From positions 186,001 to 250,000 of the forward strand of contig NZ_JAOQNG010000002.1 in assembly GCF_025961225.1 (NCBI RefSeq): DNA of 64,000 bases. The letters run 5' to 3'. Under the pieces are notes generated by a model that worked only from the letters and a program-made list of their open reading frames with translations, had not been told where the DNA came from and made no database searches. The stretch is from Azospirillum canadense. GTDB lineage: Bacteria; Pseudomonadota; Alphaproteobacteria; Azospirillales; Azospirillaceae. A program made the position numbers and the translations under genes. Shown piece after piece: positions 35,753 through 43,917 of the stretch (position 1 is its first letter; each line of letters starts with the position of its first letter).

Positions 35753-36520
35753 ATGCCCGACACCGCCATTCCCGAACCCGTCGCCCCCGAGATCGCCACC
35801 GAGGTCGCCCCATCCGTCATCGAAGGGCGCGTGGACGCGATCCAGGCCGGCCGGATCTATGGCTGGGCGTGGGACCGGTCCTACCCCAACGATCGGCTGG
35901 AGGTTGAATTCCGGGCGGAGACGCTGGACGGGCGCGGCCTCGTGCTTGGACGCGCGCTGGCGGACCGCCCGCGCGAGGATCTCGTGGGCGGTGGATTCGG
36001 CGACGGCCACCACGCCTTCGAGGCTGACCTTGTCCTGCCGTCGGACCTCGACCCGACCCGCGTCGTGGCGGTGATCCACGCGCCGAGCACGGGAACGATC
36101 ACCACCTTCGTGCAGCCGAGCGCTGAGGAAAAGCTGCTGGAGCGCACGCTCGCCCCGCACCTGATGCGCATCGGCGATGGGGTGGAGGCGGCGCGGCGCG
36201 ACAACCAGCGGATCGTCGCGACCCAGCAGGGCATCGCCCGGCTGCTCCGCGATCTTCAGGAACGCGTTGGGGCGGAGCAGGCCGGCAACGCCGCTTCCGC
36301 TGCGCAACAGGCCGCCCACGCCGAGACGCTGGTCGAGTTGAAGGAGCGCATCGCCGGGCTGGAGGTGTTCCTGGTCCGCATGGACACGACCATGCGCGGC
36401 TTCGACACCGCGCTGAAGGGCAAGGCGACGCAATCCACGGCCCCGATCATCGCGGCGGGCATCGGCGCCGCGGTGGGCGCGCTGGTCGCGGCCATCATCG
36501 GGCGTCTGATCTTCCACTGA
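35753..36520 (+). CDS. C-terminally membrane-anchored protein with GW-D module and coiled coil
   Basis: 255 residues, family not recognised. Residues about 22-115 form a beta-rich module (IEGRVDAIQAGRIYGWAWDRSYPNDRLEVEFRA begins it, split here: IEGRVDAIQAGRIYG then WAWDRSYPNDRLEVEF) akin to the GW modules of the large glycosyltransferase-like proteins upstream. Residues about 125-225 are helical with heptad character and Gln/Ala-rich segments. The end is one membrane helix (TAPIIAAGIGAAVGALVAAIIG) with only RLIFH beyond, so it is a tail-anchored topology. It may tether or organise the glycan-assembly proteins at the membrane (inference). Confidence 0.78.
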   Translation: MPDTAIPEPVAPEIATEVAPSVIEGRVDAIQAGRIYGWAWDRSYPNDRLEVEFRAETLDGRGLVLGRALADRPREDLVGGGFGDGHHAFEADLVLPSDLDPTRVVAVIHAPSTGTITTFVQPSAEEKLLERTLAPHLMRIGDGVEAARRDNQRIVATQQGIARLLRDLQERVGAEQAGNAASAAQQAAHAETLVELKERIAGLEVFLVRMDTTMRGFDTALKGKATQSTAPIIAAGIGAAVGALVAAIIGRLIFH

Positions 36521-36628
36521 TCCGATCCGCACAGAGGTGGGTTGCAGGACTGGCGGCGGAGCGCGCGCGCCTTTATATAGGGCGCTTCGAACCGGGGTGC
36601 CCCGGAGGATTATCAGGACCGCGCCAGC

Positions 36629-37063
36629 ATGGACCAGAGCCGTTTCCCCTCGCCGCAAGCCGCCACCATCGCCGAGCGGGTCGCCAAGACCGGCATCGAC
36701 GAGGCGATGATCGAATCCCTGGTCCGCACCTTCTACGGCAAGATCATGGCCGACCCCGTCCTGGGCCCGATCTTCGGCGCCGCCATCACGGACTGGGAGC
36801 CGCATCTGCGCAAGATGATGGACTTCTGGTCCTCCGTCGCGCTGCTGACCCATCGTTACGACGGCCGCCCTGTCCCGGCGCATGTCCGCCTGGACATCCG
36901 TCCGGAACATTTCGAGCGCTGGCTGACCCTGTTCCGGGAAACCACGGCCGAGGTCTGCACGCCGGAGGCCGCCGTCTTCTTCGAGGACCGCGCCCAGAAC
37001 ATCGGCCGCAGCATCCAGATGGGCGTGGACTTCTTCCGCAACCAAATGGCCGCCAAGGCGTAA
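36629..37063 (+). CDS. Group III truncated hemoglobin
   Basis: 144-residue single-domain globin of the TrHb3 class, a small heme protein linked to nitric oxide or oxygen chemistry. Class marks are the N-terminal IESLVRTFYGKIMADPVLGPIF, WEPHLRKMMDFWSSVALLTHRYDGRPVPAH and the proximal His in RPEHFERWLTLFRETT. Group III globins lack the Gly-Gly hinges of other truncated globins and usually have the His-Phe-x-Arg-Trp pattern seen here. It stands alone between the tail-anchored protein and a convergent lipoprotein gene; a short palindromic-repeat fragment (37066-37096) follows. Confidence 0.92.
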   Translation: MDQSRFPSPQAATIAERVAKTGIDEAMIESLVRTFYGKIMADPVLGPIFGAAITDWEPHLRKMMDFWSSVALLTHRYDGRPVPAHVRLDIRPEHFERWLTLFRETTAEVCTPEAAVFFEDRAQNIGRSIQMGVDFFRNQMAAKA

Positions 37064-37104
37064 GCCCCTCCCCCGCCGAAGCGGGAGAGGAGAAAAAAGA
37101 GACC

Positions 37105-37602
37105 TTACGTCGCGCGCACCGGCTTGCCGGGCACGCCCCAGCTTTGCGTGAAGTCGCGGACGCCGGGGATGGTCATCAGGTTCGCGTCCTTCACGTAGAC
37201 ATACTGCTTGGGGCCAAGCTCGTACTCGGTCAGGGTGACGCCCTTGGCTTGGCAGCGCTTCAACTCGTCCGCCTTGATGGACCGGTCGGAGACGACCATG
37301 TCCGGCGTCTCCAGCCCGACGCCGGCGCAGAAGGCGCGGAAGCCGCTGTTGGTGCCCTCCGCGACGAGGCGCGGCTTGGTGTCGGGCGTGCCGCCGAAGC
37401 GGTCGGCTGCGGCGCCGATCGGGCCGCGCATCGCCGGGCTGCCGACGATCCAGATCCCACGCTCCTCCGGCGGGGGCTTCGGAACGGTGGGTGCGGGCAG
37501 CGTCGCCGTCTGGCGCGGCGGCGGTTGGAAGCCGGGGAACTGGCAACCCGCCAGCACGGCCGCCGCGGCAAGCGCGGCCATCCCCTTGGTGACGACTCTC
37601 AA
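37105..37602 (-). CDS. Short PstS-like lipoprotein (half of a phosphate-binding fold)
   Basis: 165 residues from a TTG at 37602, chosen because GGAGG lies five bases upstream (a GTG at 37614 is the other option). Signal peptide with lipobox LAGC, then a Pro-rich linker (QPPPRQTATLPAPTVPKPPP) and a domain IWIVGSPAMRGPIGAAADRF ... EGTNSGFRAFCAGVGLETPDMVVSDRSIKADELKRC that matches the first lobe of PstS-type binding proteins, where GTxxGFxxFCxG contacts phosphate. The second lobe is absent; PstS is about 320-340 residues. It follows the hybrid kinase by 49 bases and may be its co-transcribed partner. Confidence 0.78.
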   Translation of the reverse strand: MRVVTKGMAALAAAAVLAGCQFPGFQPPPRQTATLPAPTVPKPPPEERGIWIVGSPAMRGPIGAAADRFGGTPDTKPRLVAEGTNSGFRAFCAGVGLETPDMVVSDRSIKADELKRCQAKGVTLTEYELGPKQYVYVKDANLMTIPGVRDFTQSWGVPGKPVRAT

Positions 37603-37651
37603 TCGGTCCTCCACGGAAGCGTTTTGTACGGTCCGGTCTGGGACGTAACGC

Positions 37652-40087
37652 TCAACTTGGCCGTACGGCTCCTAAATGGCGGGCGAGTGCGGCTTCCAAA
37701 AGGCGCGGCGTCACCGGCTTGTGCACCAGGGCGATTCCATGGGCGGCGGCGTCGCGCTGCGGTTCCGGCCCGATCTCGCCGGTGATGATGATGGCGGGCA
37801 CGCCATCGTCGAACATGTCGCGGATGCGCAGGATTGCCTCCGTACCGACGCGCCCCTGGCGCAGGCGGTAATCGGCCAGCACCACGTCGGGCCGTCGGGC
37901 GACGGCGCGAAGGCGGGTGACCGCCTGGTCCGTGCTTCCGGCGGTCAGGACGTCGAACCCCCACTCCCGCAGCATCGTCGCCAGCCCCATCATGACGATG
38001 GCGTCGTCCTCCACCACCACGGCCAGCCGTTGCTGCTGGTTCGCCGCTTCCCGCACGGGGATCGACCTGACCGGCTGCGGTGCGGCCGCGCAGTCCGGAC
38101 CACGCTCCATGCGCTGCGCCAGGGGAACATCGACGGAAAAGATCGAACCGCGCCCGGGGTGCGAAACCATTTCCACCGGATGGTCGAGAAGGTGCGAGAG
38201 CCGCCGCACGATGGCGAGGCCCAGCCCCAGGCCCCGGTCGCGGTCGCGCTCCGGGTTGCCGACCTGATGGAACTCCTCGAAGATGCGCCCCTGCTGCTCC
38301 GGGGCGATGCCGATGCCGGTGTCGTGGACCTCGATCCGCAGCCGGTTGCCGTGCGGCGTGCAGTCGACCAGGATGCGCCCGCGCTCGGTGTAGCGGATGG
38401 CGTTGTCGACGAGGTTGCGCAGCATGCGGCCGAGCAAGACCCGGTCGCTGCGCACCCGGCCGGTGCAGGGGATGACCTGCCAGCCCAGACCCTTGGCCTC
38501 GGCGACCGGAGCGAAGGCGGCGGACAGGGGGCTGATGAGGTCGGCGATGCAGAACTCCTCGACCTGCGGCGCCACGATCCCGGCGTCGAGGCGGGAGACG
38601 TCCAGCAGGCTGTCCAGCAGGTCCTTCAACGTGTCCAGCCCCTGCTGCAGCCGGTCGAGCACCGCGCGTCCCGGCTCGTCGGCGATGTGGGCGCGCAGCG
38701 CGCCGGCGAAGAGGAGGATGGACTGCATGGGCTGGCGCAGGTCGTGGCTGGCGGACGCCAGGAAGCGGCCCTTGGACCGGTCCGCCTCCTCCGCGGCCTG
38801 CTGGGCGCGGCGGATGTCGTGGATGTCCACCGCCGTGCCGATCCAGGACACGATCCGCCCCTCCTCGCGCATCGGCACGACGCGAGTGAACTGCCACCGC
38901 CACCGGCCGTCGGCCCGTCGCACCCGCATTTCCAGCTGGTAGGGCGTGCCCGCGGCGATCGCGCCGTTGCGCAGATCCAGGAAGCGCTTGCGGTCGTCGG
39001 GGTGGACGAAGTCCCATTGATTGGGCCCAAGCCGGTCGATCCCGGTGTAGCGCCGCCATTCGGAGTTCACGAACTCCACCGACCCGTCCGCCCGATTGAT
39101 CCACATGAACTGCGGCGTGTGGTCGACCAGGTTGCGGAAGCGCGCCTCGCTGACCCGCAAGGCCTCCTCCGCGCGCTTGCGGGCGGTGATGTCGCGTGCC
39201 ACGCCGGCCACCCCGACGGTGGCGCCCGCGGCGTCGCGCAGCGGCATCACCGCGATCATCAGCACCCGGTTTCCATTGCCATCCGGAAATGGCAACTCCT
39301 CCTCCACCGTTTCCTCGCGCCCGCTCTCGACGACGCGTTGGCACAGGGCGTCGAGCCGGGCGGCGTCCTCTGGCGGGAACAGGTCGTGGTCGCACTGTCC
39401 CACCACCTCGTCCCGGCTGCGCCCGAACAGGCGGGCGGTGGCGGAGTTGACGAGGGTGAAGCGGCGGTCGCGGTCCTTGGCGAAGATGGGGTCGCTGGCG
39501 CTCTCGATGATGCTTTCCAGCAGCGCGTGCTTTTCGCGCAGCCGCTGTTCGGCCTCGCTGGTGGCCAGCTCCGCCGCGCGCACCTCCAACTGGTGCATGG
39601 CGAGGCGGGCGAACTCCTCCAGGTCGTTGCGGCTCTCCTCGTCGAACTCCGGGCGGGGCTTCATGTCGATGATGCAGAAGGTGCCGATCAGCAGCCCGTC
39701 CGGCGTCTTCAGCGGCGCGCCGGCGTAGAAGCGCAGGTGCGGCGGCCCGGCCACCAGTTCGTTGTCGGCGAAGCGTTCGTCCCTGGTCGTGTCGGGGATC
39801 ACCAGGACTTGGTCTTCCAGGATGGTGAAGGCGCAGAAGGAAATGCGGCGCTCGATCGACTCCGGCACTAGGCCGAAGCGGGCCTTGCACCACTGCCGCG
39901 TCTCGTCCACCAAGTTGACGAGCGCGATCGGCGCGTCGAAATGTCGGGACGCCAGCCGCGTCAGGCGGTCGAACACCGGTTCCGGCGGCGTGTCGAGCAC
40001 GCCATAGCCCTTGAGCTTGTCGATGCGGGCAAGCTCGTTCAACGGCCATGGCGGCTCGATGCGGCTCAATGCGGCTCCTTGTCCCAT
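37652..40087 (-). CDS. Hybrid sensor histidine kinase, GAF-PAS-PAS-HisKA-HATPase-REC
   Basis: 811 residues, soluble (no membrane helix). A GAF domain (about 25-170) is followed by two PAS domains (about 185-315 and 325-440, the second ending GRIVSWIGTAVDIHD), a phospho-acceptor helix FLASASHDLRQPMQS with His, a catalytic domain with LVDNAIRYT (N box), HDTGIGI (G1) and GLGLGLAI (G2), and a C-terminal receiver with VVVEDDAIVM and the phospho-Asp in VVLADYRL. ATG 40087 lacks a ribosome site; a TTG at 40069 with AAGGAG five bases before it may be the true start (805 residues). The signal sensed is unknown. Confidence 0.93.
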   Translation of the reverse strand: MGQGAALSRIEPPWPLNELARIDKLKGYGVLDTPPEPVFDRLTRLASRHFDAPIALVNLVDETRQWCKARFGLVPESIERRISFCAFTILEDQVLVIPDTTRDERFADNELVAGPPHLRFYAGAPLKTPDGLLIGTFCIIDMKPRPEFDEESRNDLEEFARLAMHQLEVRAAELATSEAEQRLREKHALLESIIESASDPIFAKDRDRRFTLVNSATARLFGRSRDEVVGQCDHDLFPPEDAARLDALCQRVVESGREETVEEELPFPDGNGNRVLMIAVMPLRDAAGATVGVAGVARDITARKRAEEALRVSEARFRNLVDHTPQFMWINRADGSVEFVNSEWRRYTGIDRLGPNQWDFVHPDDRKRFLDLRNGAIAAGTPYQLEMRVRRADGRWRWQFTRVVPMREEGRIVSWIGTAVDIHDIRRAQQAAEEADRSKGRFLASASHDLRQPMQSILLFAGALRAHIADEPGRAVLDRLQQGLDTLKDLLDSLLDVSRLDAGIVAPQVEEFCIADLISPLSAAFAPVAEAKGLGWQVIPCTGRVRSDRVLLGRMLRNLVDNAIRYTERGRILVDCTPHGNRLRIEVHDTGIGIAPEQQGRIFEEFHQVGNPERDRDRGLGLGLAIVRRLSHLLDHPVEMVSHPGRGSIFSVDVPLAQRMERGPDCAAAPQPVRSIPVREAANQQQRLAVVVEDDAIVMMGLATMLREWGFDVLTAGSTDQAVTRLRAVARRPDVVLADYRLRQGRVGTEAILRIRDMFDDGVPAIIITGEIGPEPQRDAAAHGIALVHKPVTPRLLEAALARHLGAVRPS

Positions 40088-40208
40088 GTTCCGGATTCAG
40101 CGCGCCGAATGCTTTCCGGTCCAGCACAAAATCCTAGCAACATCGGCACGGGGAGGAGCGTGCTCTTAAGGACAGGGCATTCCCTGCACAAAAGTCAGGC
40201 AAAGATCC

Positions 40209-40394
40209 TCAGCGGTCCTGCTGGTAGCCCTGATGCGTCGTGTTCTGCTTCACATTTCCTTGGCGGTCCTGCTCCTCCAGGTTCTGCGGCGTCGGCTTTG
40301 CGGCCGCTTGGTCGTCCTTGCCGACCTCCGGCGCGCTGCCCGGCCCCTTGTCGCTGCGTGCGGCGGGCGGGACCGGCGGCATGGATTTGGACAT
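40209..40394 (-). CDS. Small conserved hydrophilic protein, 61 residues
   Basis: MSKSMPPVPPAARSDKGPGS ... ends NVKQNTTHQGYQQDR. GGGGAGA sits six bases before the ATG at 40394. The Pro-rich start, Lys/Gln-rich disorder and the ending QGNxxQNTxxQGYQQDR recur in small alphaproteobacterial proteins I have seen unannotated (recollection). No structure, membrane or metal motif; likely to be disordered. It is divergent from the LOG-family gene. Confidence 0.7.
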   Translation of the reverse strand: MSKSMPPVPPAARSDKGPGSAPEVGKDDQAAAKPTPQNLEEQDRQGNVKQNTTHQGYQQDR

Positions 40395-40536
40395 TCGGAT
40401 TCTCCCCAATGGTGGCACCCCTCGGCAACATCGCGCCGCCGGCAACGGTTCCGTCTCCGGAAAAGACGCGGCATTCAAGCACCGCACCCCCTACATGCTC
40501 TAAAAGAGACCCATGTTCTTGAACGGGGAGACAGGA

Positions 40537-41400
40537 ATGCCGGACAGCATGCCGAACCACGAGTCCTCCAGCTACCGCCTTGCCTTCGAAGACCGCGACT
40601 TCCTGCTGGGCGAACCGATGCGCGGCGTGCGCTTCATGCTCGAATACGCCAAGCCGGAAATGCACCTGAAGGCCTGGGGAATCCGCTCGACCATCGTGGT
40701 GTACGGCAGCGCCCGCGTTCCCTCGCCCGAACAGGCGGAACGGATGCTGCGCGAGGCGCGCACGCCCGAGGAGAAGCAGCATGCCGAGCGGCGCGCCAAG
40801 CAGGCGCCCTGGTACGAGGAGGCGCGCAAGTTCGGCCGCATCGTGTCGGAGCGGGGCGGCGCTCTGGCCCCGACGTCCGACGGGCAACGGGACAACGTCA
40901 TCGCCACCGGCGGAGGCCCCGGCCTGATGGAGGCGGCGAACCGCGGCGCGCAGGAGGTTGGCGCGCCCAGCATCGGCTTCAACATCAGCCTGCCGCACGA
41001 GCCGCGCCCGAACCCCTACAGCACGCCGGACCTGACCTTCCGCTTCCACTACTTCGCCATCCGCAAGATGCATTTGGCGATGCGGGCCAACGGGCTGGCG
41101 ATCTTCCCCGGCGGCTACGGCACCTTCGACGAGGCCTTCGAGATCCTGAACCTGCGCAACACCAACAAGGCTTCCCGCCTGCCCATCGTGTTCGTCGGCC
41201 GGGACTATTGGAACGAGGTCGTGAACTTCCAGGCGCTGGCCGACCACGGCATGATCAGCCCGGGCGACCTCGACCTGTTCGACATCGTGGACACCGCCGA
41301 GGAGGCCTGGGACTGCATGAACCGCCTTGGCCTGAAGCGCGGCGCGCCGCCGCTGGGTCCGGCCGGAACGGGCCAGTCCTCGGCGGACGAGGAGGAGTGA
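40537..41400 (+). CDS. LOG-family / TIGR00730 Rossmann-fold protein
   Basis: 287 residues from the ATG at 40537 (GGGGAG seven bases upstream; ATG 40513 is upstream of that site). The nucleotide-binding GGGPGLMEAANRGAQEVGAPSIG and the diagnostic PGGYGTFDEAFE are intact, as in LONELY GUY phosphoribohydrolases that release cytokinin-type bases or nucleobases from nucleotide monophosphates. It is longer than plant-type LOG (about 200 residues), with N-terminal and insert extensions, like the bacterial 'type II' relatives. Old annotations as lysine decarboxylase are misleading. The substrate is uncertain. Confidence 0.88.
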   Translation: MPDSMPNHESSSYRLAFEDRDFLLGEPMRGVRFMLEYAKPEMHLKAWGIRSTIVVYGSARVPSPEQAERMLREARTPEEKQHAERRAKQAPWYEEARKFGRIVSERGGALAPTSDGQRDNVIATGGGPGLMEAANRGAQEVGAPSIGFNISLPHEPRPNPYSTPDLTFRFHYFAIRKMHLAMRANGLAIFPGGYGTFDEAFEILNLRNTNKASRLPIVFVGRDYWNEVVNFQALADHGMISPGDLDLFDIVDTAEEAWDCMNRLGLKRGAPPLGPAGTGQSSADEEE

Positions 41401-41403
41401 GGC

Positions 41404-42213
41404 TCAGCCGTGCGGCGCGGCACCTTCCTCGGCCGTCTCGGCCGTCGGGGGAGCTGCGGCGCGCAAGCCCCGGCCGAAGGGGGCGATGCGGCCGAGGCCG
41501 GGGAACTTGATGGCGAGGTCCAGCGGGTCCACCCCCACGGTCAGGCCGAGGAGGTTCAGCTCCACCCCCTCCTCGACCGCGACCAGCAGGCCGGCGGCAC
41601 CGAACAGGTTGACCTGCCAGCCGGTGCCGCTGGGCGCCCGCGCCACGAAGGGGGCGGCGAGGAAGTCCTTGCCGAGCGCTGTCGCCGGCAGGTCCAGGCG
41701 CAATTCCGGCACGGCGCGCCCGATCCAGGCGGCGAAGGTGTTGCTGTTCGGCCCGGGCCACAGGCGGTATTCCCCGGCGTAGGGGTAGCGGCGCGCGGCC
41801 TCCGCGATCTTGGGGATGGCCGCTTCCGCCGCCGCTCCGCGCAGTTCGGCCAGGACCGAGGGCTGGGACCCGAACCAGCGCCCGTCGGGGTCGCGATTGC
41901 TGATCGCCACGGTGGGGAGCCCGCGGTAGGCGCGCCAGCCGATCACCTCGTAGACGGTGTAGGCGCGCGCCCCCGCCGGCTTGACCGCGAACCAGGGGTG
42001 CACGCCGAAGGCGCCGCGCCAGGACAGGGCGCGGGCCGCGTAGACCTGGACCACCGCCTCCGGCGTGGTGGCCGGGTCGGGTGCCAGGCCCACGGGGCTG
42101 CGGTCGGCGCGGCTCCAGTCCACGCCGAGCGACGCGGAGCCCGACGCGATCACGAAGGCCGGCCCCGCCAGCAGCAGGACCAGCAGCAAAAGAAATCCTA
42201 AAAGCACTTTCAC
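41404..42213 (-). CDS. DUF3750-like membrane-anchored protein
   Basis: 269 residues from a GTG at 42213 with GGGAG upstream. One N-terminal hydrophobic helix (VLLGFLLLLVLLLAGPAFVIA) anchors or exports it. The body contains HPWFAVKPAGARAYTVYEVIGWRAYRG, DGRWFGSQPSVLAELRG, YPYAGEYRLWPGPNSNTFAAWIGRAVPELRLDLP (quoted in parts: YPYAGEYRLWPGPNSNTF, AAWIGRAVPELRLDLP), which agree with my memory of DUF3750. His-Pro-Trp and Pro-Gly-Pro-Asn-Ser-Asn-Thr could form an active site like that of a papain-type or transglutaminase-like fold, but this is speculation. It converges on the LOG gene. Confidence 0.72.
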   Translation of the reverse strand: MKVLLGFLLLLVLLLAGPAFVIASGSASLGVDWSRADRSPVGLAPDPATTPEAVVQVYAARALSWRGAFGVHPWFAVKPAGARAYTVYEVIGWRAYRGLPTVAISNRDPDGRWFGSQPSVLAELRGAAAEAAIPKIAEAARRYPYAGEYRLWPGPNSNTFAAWIGRAVPELRLDLPATALGKDFLAAPFVARAPSGTGWQVNLFGAAGLLVAVEEGVELNLLGLTVGVDPLDLAIKFPGLGRIAPFGRGLRAAAPPTAETAEEGAAPHG

Positions 42214-42351
42214 CCGCCTCTCCCGCCTACCCTGCGGCGTTGCCCACGGCATCCGTGTTCCAATGCTACCATCGCCTCTCCGGCCCTCCCTGTTGTAGGA
42301 AGGAGACCGTCCCAATGCCCTGCGCCGCCGACGCCATCCGAGGAGCCGCCC

Positions 42352-42804
42352 ATGACCGCCGATCCGACTGACCTTATCGACCGCATCACCCGGCAGGCTC
42401 CTACCCGCGCCGCGACGGCCGAGGTCGCGCGGGCGCTCGGCTGGACGACCGGGCCCAGCAAGAAGGGCTGGAAGGTCGTGCAGCCGACCGGCTATGTCGG
42501 CGGCATGGTCGTCCCACCGAGCGCCGAGACCACCGCCGCCGAGGTCTGGTTCGACCCGGACGGCCGCGAGCGCGGCCTTACCGGACCCAACGAGGAGTTC
42601 CCGCCCTACCTGACCAGCCTCGACACCGCGCTCGGCGCCGTTCCCGGGGAGCGTCGGGCCGACCTTCTGCGCCGCGCGCTGGACCGCCACCGGGACTGGC
42701 AGGCCGAGTCCGGGCGGGACGACGCGGCGCTGTCGCGGCTGGCCGCCTTCGTCATCGCGGAGTGGCTGGCGGAGCGGGCCATGCGACGCAATGAAACGCC
42801 ATGA
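42352..42804 (+). CDS. Hypothetical protein, 150 residues
   Basis: GAGGAG lies about seven bases before the ATG at 42352. The layout DLIDRITRQAPTRAATAEVARALGW ... PPYLTSLDTALGAVP resembles small phage or genome-integrated proteins in which a degenerate 'YTTSLDAALTLVP' motif is common (the phage ABA-sandwich type). The C-terminal half is helical and ends WLAERAMRRNETP. It is isolated between divergent and convergent neighbours and its function is unknown. Confidence 0.68.
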   Translation: MTADPTDLIDRITRQAPTRAATAEVARALGWTTGPSKKGWKVVQPTGYVGGMVVPPSAETTAAEVWFDPDGRERGLTGPNEEFPPYLTSLDTALGAVPGERRADLLRRALDRHRDWQAESGRDDAALSRLAAFVIAEWLAERAMRRNETP

Positions 42805-43047
42805 AACATCGAACGCTGTGATGTCGCACGGGCGGTCGAGGCGGACGGGTGGTAATGCCGGGGGGATTCACCACAAAGACAAAAAGGGCACAACGGACGT
42901 CACGAAGAGGGCCGACGCCGGACATAGGTGTTCATTGAAGCACCCATGTGCAACAAGATTCTAGCGGATTTGCGCGGGCGGATTCCGGGTGTTTGTGATT
43001 TTGATCCTATCGAATTTCGGGGAAGGACGCAACGGGGACGCGGCTGG

Positions 43048-43398
43048 TTACGACGTCTCCCCATTCTCCTGGCTGCGGTCGAAGAGGCGCAAGGCCAGAA
43101 GGGCGTGGCCGAGCGTTCCGCCGGCCCGCACTGCCGCCGCGACAAGGGCCGCTTCGGCCAGTTCCTCACGGGTAGCGCCCGCCTTGGCCGCCGCGCGGGA
43201 ATGGACGTCGAGGCAATAGGCGCATTGCGTCGTCATCGCCACAGCCAGGGCGATCAGTTCGCGGTATTTGAGCGGGATCAGGCCGTCCTTGCGTTCAACG
43301 GCGTGGTTGAAGGCGAGGAACGCCTTGGCCTCCACGGGAGCGCACGCGGCAAGCGTCGGGATGGACTTGAGGTCGTCCGGGGTCTGGTACTCGGTCAT
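43048..43398 (-). CDS. Carboxymuconolactone decarboxylase / AhpD-like protein
   Basis: 116 residues of the CMD fold. The redox motif CAYCLDVH (Cys-x-x-Cys with following His) near residue 59 is the AhpD-type peroxidase/disulfide-reductase signature, with the upstream Glu in PLKYRELIALAVAM. Its ATG is three bases after the ECF sigma stop, and GAGG within the sigma gene's end serves as ribosome site, so the two are strictly coupled. Probably a redox partner or target of the sigma factor's regulon. Confidence 0.9.
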   Translation of the reverse strand: MTEYQTPDDLKSIPTLAACAPVEAKAFLAFNHAVERKDGLIPLKYRELIALAVAMTTQCAYCLDVHSRAAAKAGATREELAEAALVAAAVRAGGTLGHALLALRLFDRSQENGETS

Positions 43399-43401
43399 TG
43401 C

Positions 43402-43917
43402 TTACCTCGTCAGGTATTCGCGCATCAGCAGGCGTGCGCGGTGCAGCCGCGCCTTCACCGCCTGCCGCGTGGCGCCGAGCGCCACGGCTATTTCGTCGAT
43501 GGTCATTTCCTTCACGTCGCGCATCAGCGCGACCTCGCGGTAGTGCGGCGGAAGCGCTTCGAAGGCGGCGGCCACATCGAGCCGCAATTCGGCTTCCGGC
43601 CAGTCGAGCAGCAGCCGCTCGGCCTCGCCCTCATCCACCGCGAGCCCGCTCCGACGGGCGAGGCGAAGGCATTCCCGCCGGACGACGCTGAACAGCCAGC
43701 CTGAGAAGGACAACACCGTGCGAATGGTGCCGACGTGCCGGAAGAGCCGCCATAAAGCTTCCTGTGCGGCGTCTTCCGCATCGGCGGAGGTACGGCAGGT
43801 CGCGCGGGCGTAACGGCGGATGTCAGGCTGCGCCATCTCCAGCAGGCGAACGATCGTGTTCTGGTCGCCGAGACGGGCCGCCTCGAACATCTCGATCGGG
43901 ATTGTCGCCGCTTTCAT
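43402..43917 (-). CDS. ECF-type RNA polymerase sigma factor
   Basis: 171 residues with sigma-2 (about 20-85: TADAEDAAQEALWRLFRHVG, FSGWLFSVVRRECLRLARR) and sigma-4 (about 115-168: LPPHYREVALMRDVKEMTIDEIAVALGATRQAVKARLHRARLLMREYL, given here in parts: LPPHYREVALMRDVK, IAVALGATRQAVKARLHRAR). GGAGGAATTC precedes the ATG at 43917. It overlaps the DUF2892 gene by ATGA. No anti-sigma gene is adjacent and there is no C-terminal SnoaL-like extension, so it is not a standard ECF41 despite the CMD-type neighbour. Confidence 0.9.
   Translation of the reverse strand: MKAATIPIEMFEAARLGDQNTIVRLLEMAQPDIRRYARATCRTSADAEDAAQEALWRLFRHVGTIRTVLSFSGWLFSVVRRECLRLARRSGLAVDEGEAERLLLDWPEAELRLDVAAAFEALPPHYREVALMRDVKEMTIDEIAVALGATRQAVKARLHRARLLMREYLTR

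Noticed and set aside
34412..37546. Open frame of about 1040 codons on the minus strand opposite the pyruvyl transferase, tail-anchored and globin genes
   Set aside because: It lies antisense to three well-supported genes and has the Arg/His/Val-rich composition of shadow frames in GC-rich DNA.
42805..43047. Possible insertion-sequence remnant
   Set aside because: No transposase fragment or terminal inverted repeats; nothing identifiable in this gap.
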